Shown: one piece after another, positions 7,281 through 12,769 of the stretch | Layout of the letters: every line of letters begins with the position of its first letter | Numbering within the stretch: position 1 is the stretch's first letter | DNA from: JBAWAP01 sp049589355 | GTDB taxonomy: Bacteria; Chloroflexota; Anaerolineae; VGOG01 | Direction: 5' to 3' | Length of the DNA stretch: 12,769 nt | NCBI GenBank assembly: GCA_049589355.1 | Contig: JBAWAP010000300.1 | Span: forward strand, 1-12,769 | The notes under the pieces: model-generated | Seen by the model: the letters and a program-made list of their open reading frames with translations, nothing else | Database searches by the model: none | Told to the model about the DNA's origin: nothing | Made by a program: the position numbers and the translations under genes

Positions 7281-9044
7281 CTATTGCGATGCGGCTGGCC
7301 CTTCAGGGACCAGCCAGGGAAGCAACGCCATCCCCCGATCCCGCAGGTCACTGACGTAGAGGAAGCGATAGACGTCGTTCACGTAATAATGGCCGAGACG
7401 TTTCTCCGGGAGAACATCCACGAAGCGCGAGACCAGAAGTTCGGCCATCGCCTCGTCCATCCCCGATTCGACCTCGTAATCGAAGTGGATCGCCAGGTCC
7501 CTGTCCGGGTCATGGACGATGTGCCTGATACCGTACGTTTCTGGGTCACAGTAAGCGGGCGCGTACCTCTCCAGGAGAAAAGCGCCCGGCGAGGCTGAGT
7601 GAACGGCGTGCTGGTGCTCGTAGACAAAATTGACGGTCTCCTGGGCACGATCAATGGTCTCGCCGGGGAAACCGAAGAAGAAAAAGACATGGTTCCAGAT
7701 CCCGGCCTCTGAGCTTTGGTGCAGGATGCGGCTCACGTCTTCACGGTGCGTACCTTTGACCATGCGCTGCATGATCGGCTCAGAAGCGGTCTCCAGGCCA
7801 AACAGCAGCATACGACAGCCGCCCCGCGCCATGCTGTCCAGCAGCTCCCCTGTGAGGGCTTTCTCAAAGCGCACGCACCCGCACCAATGGATCGGCGTGC
7901 CCAGCGCCTCAAGAAGCGGCGACATGTGCTTTAGATTGCGCGGCGTGATCGCCTCGTCCGCGAAAAAGATGTGCCGGACGCCGTACTTGTCGTGCAGCGC
8001 CATCATCTGTTCAACCACACGCTCCGCGCGCAGTTGACCGAAGGACCTGGGCGCCCCGTAGCCTACGTTGCAAAAGGCACACTTGCCGTGATAACAACCG
8101 CGTGAAGTGAGCAGCGGCAGCACCAACCTGGGGGCCAGATAGCGATCCAGCGGCAGGCCGTCAAAATCGGGTAGGGGGAGGTCGGTGATCCTTTCCGGTT
8201 CCTCGTACGGCGTGGTTCGAACCTGGCCGTTGTCCTCATAGATCAGATTGGGGACCTTCGACAGGTCGCCGTCGCCGTCGAGCGCCTCGACCAGGTGCAG
8301 GAGGGGTTTCTCCCCCTCGAACACCACAGCGCTATCGAGCAGGCCAAAGAGGGCGAGCATCTTGGGAAGCTCCTCCCGCAGCATGGTGATATGTGGCCCG
8401 CCAACGGTGACGTGGCAGGGAAGGCCGGCCTCCTTGATCAGGTATCCCAGCGTCATCCCGGCCAGCATCTGCTCCATCGTGGGGATGGAGATGCCGACGA
8501 CGTCGGGTTCCTCGCGCTCGATGTCGGCGACGATGCCACGCCGGAAGATGTCGAGGAACATGTTGTGCTGCGAGTCGCGTACCGCTCGCAGCAGACTCCG
8601 ACTCCTGTCCACAGGAAGCGGAGGGATATACGTTGAGAGTTCGAGTGCGGCTGGATAAAAGGTCAGTGACGCCACCTCCAAGCCTTGTACCATCACCTGA
8701 AAGGCGCGCAGGCCAGTGGGGCCATCAAGGAAGGCGTCGCTGCGAATCACTTCCATCGCTTCTTCGATCTGGGCAGCGAGCTGCAGGCCATGCGCCAACG
8801 CCCACTCGACCCTGCCGCGCTTGGGCATAGGCCACCGACTGCCATGCGCTCGATGGTGCCGGCGCAGACGGTCGGTAGCCTGTGTCAGGTAGGTGCGCGT
8901 CAGAACCTCGTCGAAGGTTTCGAGGTTCAGATCGCGTTGCACGACCTCGACGCCATGCGACCGCAGGTAGGCCGTGAGCGCCGGCAATGCCAAATGCGGC
9001 ATCGTCGGCGTCCAGTGCGGGGGAAAAATCAGCACAACTTTCAT
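7281..9044 (-). CDS. Radical SAM protein with B12-binding-like N-terminal domain
   Basis: The 587-aa protein has the architecture of BchE-like radical SAM enzymes. Residues about 1-260 resemble a cobalamin-binding domain (MKVVLIFPP at the start, LALPALTAYLRSHG at 18-31, DVVGISIPTM at 181-190, TVGGPHI at 213-219), but the DxHxxG motif that supplies the cobalt-binding histidine is not visible. The radical SAM core runs from about 305 to 540. Its cluster-binding cysteines are in TSRGCYHGKCAFC (Cys317, Cys322, Cys325), spaced CX4CX2C instead of the canonical CX3CX2C. FADEAITP (361-368), LLFGLETA (413-420) and FFGFPGET (456-463) are typical later motifs. Substrate unknown. I chose ATG 9044 because AGGTGAG lies just upstream; the GTG at 9080 has no such site. 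It is the first gene after a palindrome-rich gap and leads the catabolic run, an unusual companion for pectin genes. Confidence 0.88.
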   Translation of the reverse strand: MKVVLIFPPHWTPTMPHLALPALTAYLRSHGVEVVQRDLNLETFDEVLTRTYLTQATDRLRRHHRAHGSRWPMPKRGRVEWALAHGLQLAAQIEEAMEVIRSDAFLDGPTGLRAFQVMVQGLEVASLTFYPAALELSTYIPPLPVDRSRSLLRAVRDSQHNMFLDIFRRGIVADIEREEPDVVGISIPTMEQMLAGMTLGYLIKEAGLPCHVTVGGPHITMLREELPKMLALFGLLDSAVVFEGEKPLLHLVEALDGDGDLSKVPNLIYEDNGQVRTTPYEEPERITDLPLPDFDGLPLDRYLAPRLVLPLLTSRGCYHGKCAFCNVGYGAPRSFGQLRAERVVEQMMALHDKYGVRHIFFADEAITPRNLKHMSPLLEALGTPIHWCGCVRFEKALTGELLDSMARGGCRMLLFGLETASEPIMQRMVKGTHREDVSRILHQSSEAGIWNHVFFFFGFPGETIDRAQETVNFVYEHQHAVHSASPGAFLLERYAPAYCDPETYGIRHIVHDPDRDLAIHFDYEVESGMDEAMAELLVSRFVDVLPEKRLGHYYVNDVYRFLYVSDLRDRGMALLPWLVPEGPAASQ

Positions 9045-9047
9045 GGT

Positions 9048-9054
9048 CTCACCT
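9048..9054 (-). promoter_or_regulatory. Ribosome binding site deciding the radical SAM start
   Basis: AGGTGAG on the minus strand lies 3-5 nt before ATG 9044, where the protein begins with the family-typical MKVVLIFPP. The alternative GTG at 9080 has no recognisable site and would add 12 residues unlike the family. Confidence 0.6.
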
Positions 9055-9087
9055 GATCGAACAAGCCTACCTACCACCACAGCGAAT

Positions 9088-9145
9088 CGGAGCGGCGGGG
9101 GAGGCAGCGGACATACTAAGTCCGACTGCCACCTCGGCCGCTCCG
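9088..9145. repeat. Long GC-rich hairpin upstream of the radical SAM gene
   Basis: A perfect 9-bp outer stem (CGGAGCGGC at 9088-9096, GCCGCTCCG at 9137-9145) encloses further pairing: GGCAG / CTGCC (9103-9107, 9126-9130) and CGGAC / GTCCG (9108-9112, 9120-9124) around a 7-nt loop. On the minus strand it would lie in the leader of the radical SAM transcript. No T-run follows, so it is not a standard terminator. Confidence 0.6.
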
Positions 9146-9224
9146 CAGCAACTGCGCGGGGCTAAAGACCCATGAGCGTCAAGCTAAGACGGCAGCCTGC
9201 GGAAGACGGTTGCTGGCCCGCTCC

Positions 9225-9247
9225 GCCGTGGCACTTCATGCCACGGC
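9225..9247. repeat. Hairpin with CTTCA loop (left)
   Basis: Perfect 9-bp inverted repeat, GCCGTGGCA - CTTCA - TGCCACGGC. It mirrors the right-hand hairpin at 9310-9332 in stem length and loop sequence, as part of the MITE-like unit. Confidence 0.7.
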
Positions 9248-9309
9248 TACGAAGCTGTCACCCCGTAAACGGGGTTCTTGAGCCCGATTCATCGGGCGGG
9301 AGCTTCGTA

Positions 9310-9332
9310 GCACGGCCACTTCATGGCCGTGC
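9310..9332. repeat. Hairpin with CTTCA loop (right)
   Basis: Perfect 9-bp inverted repeat, GCACGGCCA - CTTCA - TGGCCGTGC. The stem differs from the left hairpin but the loop is the same and the length is equal, which points to compensatory change or common ancestry. Confidence 0.7.
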
Positions 9333-9373
9333 GGCCCCGGCAAGCACGACATCACCCTTAACTTGACGCCCAT

Positions 9374-9469
9374 GGGCTAAAATCCCCACGCTGAGAGAAC
9401 GAAGCCCCTCCGGGGCTGGATCTAGCCCGCAGGGCTTTGTTCTTTTAGCCCAGAGCTTCAGCTCAGGGC
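9374..9469. repeat. Second palindromic repeat cluster
   Basis: An outer inverted repeat GGGCTAAAA / TTTTAGCCC (9374-9382, 9443-9451) and an inner one GAACGAAGCC / GGCTTTGTTC (9397-9406, 9433-9442, one G-T pair) enclose two small hairpins: AGCCCC-TCC-GGGGCT at 9403-9417 and AGCCC-GCA-GGGCT at 9424-9436. A third hairpin overlaps the right end (9448-9469, ten positions with one A-A mismatch). It abuts the MITE-like unit, and GGGCTAAA also occurs on the unit's far side at 9159-9166. It has the look of a dispersed intergenic REP-like repeat; number of copies in the genome unknown. Confidence 0.6.
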
Positions 9470-9514
9470 AATTTGCGGCTAAACCACGCCCCCAACCGCA
9501 CAGGTCGGCAGATT

Positions 9515-10567
9515 TCAGGTGTAGAGAAAGCATCGAGCCATGTGCCCTAGTTCGATCTCGACGAAAGGGGGCTCCTCTCGATTGCACACCCCGCCGATCA
9601 CCTCGCTACACCGGGGGTGGAACGAGCAGCCCTTCGGAATCGCGTAGGGATCCGGCACCACCCCGCGGATGGACTCCAGGCGCCGCCGTTCCCGAGTTCT
9701 CTGGCCCAAACGGGGGATAGACTTCAGCAAGGCCCGCGTGTAAGGGTGTATGGGATTATGGAAAACGGTGTCTACATCTGCCTCCTCAACCACCTTGCCC
9801 ATGTACATCACGGCCACGTCCTCCGTCATCTGAGCAATGACGCCCAGGTTGTGGGTGATGTACATAATGGCCATGCCCAGCTCCTGCTGAAGGCTGCGCA
9901 TCAGTTTCAGGATCTGGGCCTCGGTGGTGACATCCACCGCGGTGGTGGGTTCGTCGGCGATGAGCAGGCTGGGATGGCACGACAGGGCCATGGCGATCAC
10001 GCCTCGCTGACGCATGCCGCCGCTGAGCTCGTGCGGATAGCGATCTATCGTGCGGCTGGGCTGGGGCATGCCCACCAGGTCCAGCATCTCTATCGCCTTC
10101 TCCCTCGCCTCGGCCTTGGTTACATTTTGATGTAAAATGATAGCCTCCACGATCTGATTGCCGAGGGTATGCACGGGGCTCAAGGACATCATCGGCTCCT
10201 GGGGCACCAGGGCGATCTCACACCCGCGAATGCTGCGAATCTGGGCACTCATTGGGTCAAGGTCGGTCAGTCTCACCTCTTCCACCTGCGCGCAACAACC
10301 GGTCTCGTCCATTTCATGTGCCCGGTAAAACGTGATCTCCCCTTCCACGATACGCCCTGGCTTGGGCACGATGCGCAACACTGAGCGGGCAGTGACCGAC
10401 TTGCCACACCCGCTCTCGCCCACGACGCCCAGCGTCTGCCCGCGCTTTATCTCAAGATCAACCCCATCCACAGCCCGGACGGTTCCCTCGTCCAGGAAGA
10501 AGTAGGTCTTCAGGTCCTTTATCTCAAGGAGCACGTTAGTATTGTTGCCGTTATTCTTCTCTTCCAT
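9515..10567 (-). CDS. Opp/Dpp-family ABC transporter ATPase (OppD-like)
   Basis: This ATPase energises import through the two permeases encoded upstream. Numbered from an upstream GTG three codons earlier, it shows Walker A GESGCGKS (53-60), the Q-loop (Gln126), signature LSGGMRQR (184-191), Walker B LLIADEPT (204-211) and the switch His242. The C-terminal oligopeptide/dipeptide-transporter extension follows (NPIHPYTRALLKSIP), with four cysteines (317, 323, 331, 349) in the arrangement known to hold an iron-sulphur cluster in some OppD proteins. I chose ATG 10567 because AGGAG lies 8 nt upstream (10576-10580); the GTG at 10576 overlaps that site. Length is 350 aa, normal for OppD. It follows permease C by 17 nt. 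An OppF-type second ATPase usually comes next, but here non-coding repeats follow. The substrate is inferred to be oligouronides from the neighbouring enzymes; the family also carries peptides. Confidence 0.93.
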   Translation of the reverse strand: MEEKNNGNNTNVLLEIKDLKTYFFLDEGTVRAVDGVDLEIKRGQTLGVVGESGCGKSVTARSVLRIVPKPGRIVEGEITFYRAHEMDETGCCAQVEEVRLTDLDPMSAQIRSIRGCEIALVPQEPMMSLSPVHTLGNQIVEAIILHQNVTKAEAREKAIEMLDLVGMPQPSRTIDRYPHELSGGMRQRGVIAMALSCHPSLLIADEPTTAVDVTTEAQILKLMRSLQQELGMAIMYITHNLGVIAQMTEDVAVMYMGKVVEEADVDTVFHNPIHPYTRALLKSIPRLGQRTRERRRLESIRGVVPDPYAIPKGCSFHPRCSEVIGGVCNREEPPFVEIELGHMARCFLYT

Positions 10568-10575
10568 ACGGAGCA

Positions 10576-10580
10576 CTCCT
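10576..10580 (-). promoter_or_regulatory. Ribosome binding site deciding the ATPase start
   Basis: AGGAG on the minus strand lies 8 nt before ATG 10567. The in-frame GTG at 10576 overlaps this site and cannot use it, so the ATG is preferred. Confidence 0.6.
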
Positions 10581-10584
10581 GGGC

Positions 10585-11748
10585 TTATCGGGCGTAGGGA
10601 TCGGCGGCATCACGCAGCCCATCTCCCACGAAGTTAAAGGCCAGAACGGCGGTGACGACGAAAAAGGCCGGTGCGAATACCCACGGCGCCAGGGCCAGCG
10701 AACGCACGTTCTGAGCCTCCTGCAGCAGCACGCCCCAACTGATGGCCGGCGCCCGCAGCCCCAGGCCGATGAAGCTGAGGCCGGTTTCGCCCAGGATCAT
10801 ATTCGGGATGGCCAGGGTCAGCGAGGCGATAATGTAACTGAGGAAGGAGGGCACCATGTGCCGCAGGATGATGCGTTTCTCGCTAGAGCCGGCCAGGCGG
10901 GCGGCCATCACGAAGTCCTCCTCACGCAGAGCCAGGAAACGGCCACGGACCACCCGCGCCATCCACGTCCAGCCGATGAGGGAGAGAATCACCGTGATGC
11001 CAAAGTACAGCCGGATGACGGGCCAGCCGGCCGGCAGGGCGGCGCTGAGTGCCATCCACAGCGGGATAGAGGGTATGGAACGGATGAGCTCGATGACACG
11101 CTGGATGACTGTGTCGATTCTGCCACCGTAATAGCCGGAAATGCCGCCGAGGACGATACCCAGGGTCAGACTCAGAAAGACACCCACCAGGCCGATGGAG
11201 AGCGAAATGCGCGCGCCGTAACACAGGCGGGAGAACAGATCCCGCCCCAGGCGGTCTGCCCCCACCAGAAAGACGCCCTGCTCCTCCTGCGGGATGAGCA
11301 AACCAAAGAGATGAAAGTCCGTCGTGAAGAGGCCCCACATCTGGTACTCGGTGCCGTGGACGAGGAACCGAATCGGGTAGCGGGTTTTGGTGTCTTCAGT
11401 GTAAATGTTGCGCATCGTCTCTGGGTCTCGGTCGCGGACTATTTGGTAGACAAATGGCCAGTGGAAGTTGCCTTCGGCGTCGCGGATACGGATCTTGCTA
11501 GGCGGCGCCAGCTTATATTTGACAAAGTACTGTCCGGGGTCATAGGGAGCCACGAACTCGCAGCAGATGCCGACGAGGTAGAACACCGCCAGGACGCCAA
11601 CGCTGATCAGCGCCATCTTGTTCTTGCGAAATCGCCACCACATCAACTTCCAGTAGGGGGCGACGTATATCTTCTCCTCTTCTTCTGTGACTTCTTCGAC
11701 GCTTTCGATTTCCTCAGCGGTGTTTTTCACCTGTTCCAGGTCTTCCAT
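10585..11748 (-). CDS. Opp/Dpp-type ABC transporter permease C with large insertion
   Basis: The 387-aa inner-membrane protein is the OppC-type permease. It starts with an unusually acidic cytoplasmic tail (residues 1-26, rich in Glu), then a first membrane helix at about 46-66. The family motif VGADRLGRDLFSR is at 162-174 and the EAA loop that contacts the ATPase is at about 282-300 (AARLAGSSEKRIILRHMVP). Between helix 1 and the GRD motif lies an extracytoplasmic segment of roughly 90 residues (about 70-158; KLAPPSKIRI, NFHWPFVY, TRYPIRFLVHG, DFHLFGLL). It is much longer than in classical peptide permeases, and similar insertions occur in Opp-type permeases linked to sugar uptake (recalled, not checked). 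At 387 aa it is longer than the usual 300 or so. It begins 6 nt after the permease B stop, with GAGAGGG about 11 nt upstream, and is followed by the ATPase. Confidence 0.93.
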   Translation of the reverse strand: MEDLEQVKNTAEEIESVEEVTEEEEKIYVAPYWKLMWWRFRKNKMALISVGVLAVFYLVGICCEFVAPYDPGQYFVKYKLAPPSKIRIRDAEGNFHWPFVYQIVRDRDPETMRNIYTEDTKTRYPIRFLVHGTEYQMWGLFTTDFHLFGLLIPQEEQGVFLVGADRLGRDLFSRLCYGARISLSIGLVGVFLSLTLGIVLGGISGYYGGRIDTVIQRVIELIRSIPSIPLWMALSAALPAGWPVIRLYFGITVILSLIGWTWMARVVRGRFLALREEDFVMAARLAGSSEKRIILRHMVPSFLSYIIASLTLAIPNMILGETGLSFIGLGLRAPAISWGVLLQEAQNVRSLALAPWVFAPAFFVVTAVLAFNFVGDGLRDAADPYAR

Positions 11749-11754
11749 TTGGCG

Positions 11755-12744
11755 CTACCCTCTCAGGCTAATGCGTGGATCGACCCACGCCAACAGAATG
11801 TCCGAGATCAGCGTGCCGATCACCGTCAGCGCACTCAAGAGCAGCAGGAAGCTCCCTGCCAGGTACATGTCCTGCGACATCAAAGCCCGCAGCATCATCG
11901 GCCCGTTCGTTTGCAGGCTCAACACCACCGCCACCAGCGTCTGCCCGGAGATCAGACCGGCCAACGACCACCCTACGGTGCTGAAGAAGGGGTTCAGCGC
12001 CACTCGCACCGGGTACTTCCAGATCAGCTTCCCCTCCTTGAGCCCCTTCGCCCGCGCCGTCTCTACGTAGGGCTTGTTCAACTCGTCCAGCAGGTTGGCC
12101 CGCGTGGTGCGGATGCTCTCGGCCGTGCTACCTATGGCGATGATGACGACGGGAATCCAGATGTGCTTGAGCATGTCCACCACCTTGTCCCAGCTCCACG
12201 GGGCCAGTATGTACTCCTGGGAGAATAGCCCCCCGACGTTCAGCCCGAGCCGGGTCATGGCCAGCCACATGACCACCAGTGCGATCATGAAGCCCGGCGT
12301 GCCTGCACCGACGAAGCTGATGACGGACATGACGTAGTCGGGGATGGAGTACTGGTGTGTGGCAGAATAGACCCCGATCGGGATGGCCACGAACCAGCTT
12401 ACCAAGAGCGCGACGCCGGAAAGCACCATCGTCAGCCCGATGCGTTCCCAGATCAGGTCTTTGACTGGTTTCTGCCACTCCATAGACTGGCCCCAGTCGC
12501 CACGGAGGATAATCCCCCTGATCCACTTGAAGTATTGCACGTAGATGGGTTGGCCCAGCCCGTAGCGTTCCCTCAATGCCTCGAGCGCTGCCCTGTCGAT
12601 CGCATCACCCTGCATGCTCATCTGGGCCGCGTAAGTGGTCAGATAATCGCCCGGCGGGAGTTGGATAATGACGAAGGAGATTACCGAGATAATGAATAGG
12701 GTTGGGATCATAAACAAGACGCGCCGCAGGATATAACCTAGCAT
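11755..12744 (-). CDS. Opp/Dpp-type ABC transporter permease B
   Basis: The 329-aa inner-membrane protein is the OppB/DppB-type permease. It opens with the family-typical MLGYILRRVLFMIPTLF, whose first helix spans about 9-30. The extracytoplasmic loop carries RERYGLGQPIYVQYFKWI (58-75) and GDWGQSM (82-88). The EAA loop is at about 229-250 (ARAKGLKEGKLIWKYPVRVALNP), and the C-terminal end DILLAWVDPRI is typical. Length is normal. The ATG has a strong GGAGGT 5 nt upstream (12750-12755). It heads a permease B - permease C - ATPase order with very short gaps, so the three are surely one transcript. The gene normally found before it encodes the solute-binding protein and would lie beyond the right edge of the window. 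Function in importing plant cell-wall oligosaccharides is inferred from neighbouring hydrolases. Confidence 0.94.
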   Translation of the reverse strand: MLGYILRRVLFMIPTLFIISVISFVIIQLPPGDYLTTYAAQMSMQGDAIDRAALEALRERYGLGQPIYVQYFKWIRGIILRGDWGQSMEWQKPVKDLIWERIGLTMVLSGVALLVSWFVAIPIGVYSATHQYSIPDYVMSVISFVGAGTPGFMIALVVMWLAMTRLGLNVGGLFSQEYILAPWSWDKVVDMLKHIWIPVVIIAIGSTAESIRTTRANLLDELNKPYVETARAKGLKEGKLIWKYPVRVALNPFFSTVGWSLAGLISGQTLVAVVLSLQTNGPMMLRALMSQDMYLAGSFLLLLSALTVIGTLISDILLAWVDPRISLRG

Positions 12745-12749
12745 GTCTT

Positions 12750-12755
12750 ACCTCC
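12750..12755 (-). promoter_or_regulatory. Strong Shine-Dalgarno of permease B
   Basis: GGAGGT on the minus strand, 5 nt before the ATG at 12744. Only 14 further bases are visible upstream, so any promoter or preceding gene cannot be judged. Confidence 0.6.
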
Positions 12756-12769
12756 AAGAACATCATCCT

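Larger units (their letters stand above)
9169..9376. mobile_element. MITE-like palindromic element, about 208 bp
   Basis: The ends are imperfect 20-bp inverted repeats with 18 matches: CCCATGAGCGTCAAGCTAAG at 9169-9188, and CCCATGGGCGTCAAGTTAAG read on the other strand at 9357-9376. The inside is symmetrical. Two 9-bp hairpins with identical CTTCA loops (9225-9247 and 9310-9332) flank an 11-bp inverted repeat, GCTACGAAGCT / AGCTTCGTAGC (9246-9256, 9301-9311). That repeat in turn encloses two further hairpins (CCCCGT-AA-ACGGGG at 9261-9274, GCCCGAT-TC-ATCGGGC at 9282-9297). There is no transposase. CTAAA occurs on both sides close to the ends (9162-9166 and 9377-9381), but no exact abutting target duplication is seen. 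Terminal repeats, small size and lack of coding capacity suggest a non-autonomous mobile or REP-like repeat. Confidence 0.6.
9045..9514. other. 470-base intergenic region dominated by palindromes
   Basis: Between the transporter ATPase and the radical SAM gene I see no credible coding sequence. Short frames that cross it are made of the palindromes and have no ribosome sites. It contains a long GC-rich hairpin next to the radical SAM gene, a MITE-like unit, and a second palindromic cluster next to the ATPase gene, listed separately. No convincing sigma-70 type promoter is visible on the minus strand, although a promoter for the catabolic run would be expected here if the run is separate from the transporter operon. 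Confidence 0.75.

Noticed and set aside
9045..9080. GTG start at 9080 for the radical SAM gene
   Set aside because: The extra residues do not fit the family start, and the ribosome site AGGTGAG is placed for ATG 9044.
9169..9376. Possible CRISPR array or tRNA-like cloverleaf
   Set aside because: The repeats are inverted, not direct with regular spacers, and the stems do not have tRNA arm lengths or conserved tRNA positions.
9321..9587. 88-codon minus-strand frame across the palindromic region into the ATPase gene
   Set aside because: Its sequence is the translated palindromes plus the out-of-frame end of the ATPase gene. It has no ribosome site and no recognisable domain.
10858..12228. 456-codon plus-strand frame opposite the permease genes
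   Set aside because: The translation is rich in Gln, His, Arg and Asp without domain motifs, as expected from the reverse complement of membrane-protein codons. Both permeases on the minus strand are intact.

Overview
The window holds one long array of genes, all on the minus strand. They look like part of a bacterial locus for taking up and breaking down pectin or another uronate-rich plant polysaccharide. The DNA is GC-rich. The gene families and the palindromic intergenic repeats would fit an uncultured Chloroflexota-like or other environmental carbohydrate degrader, but nothing here fixes the taxon (weak inference).

In the direction of transcription (right to left) the layout is as follows. 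(1) An Opp/Dpp-type ABC importer: inner-membrane permease B (12744-11755), permease C with a large extracytoplasmic insertion (11748-10585), and one ATPase (10567-9515). The substrate-binding protein and the usual second ATPase are not in the window. (2) About 470 bases without a credible gene (9045-9514), packed with nested palindromes. These include a roughly 208-bp MITE-like unit with 20-bp imperfect terminal inverted repeats, a second palindromic cluster and a long GC-rich hairpin. (3) A second tightly packed run: a radical SAM protein with a cobalamin-binding-like N-terminal region (9044-7281), a 35-codon small ORF with its own Shine-Dalgarno sequence (7266-7159), a GH4 NAD-dependent glycosidase (7148-5778), an 860-aa protein I cannot assign (5740-3158), a GH105 unsaturated uronyl hydrolase (3125-1983), a GH28 polygalacturonase-like enzyme (1976-627) and a PPC/DUF296 protein (627-166). 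The last 165 bases hold only weak hairpins.

How the parts may work together (inference): oligouronides made outside the cell are imported by the ABC transporter. They are then trimmed inside the cell by enzymes without visible signal peptides. GH28 would act on galacturonosyl linkages, GH105 would remove the unsaturated uronyl end left by a lyase, and GH4 would act on an alpha-linked uronate. The 860-aa protein has the size and layout of a carbohydrate-active enzyme (N-terminal beta domain, central helical region, C-terminal beta domain). It is the best candidate for a new activity. The radical SAM protein with its adjacent small ORF, and the PPC protein translationally coupled to GH28, are the least expected partners.
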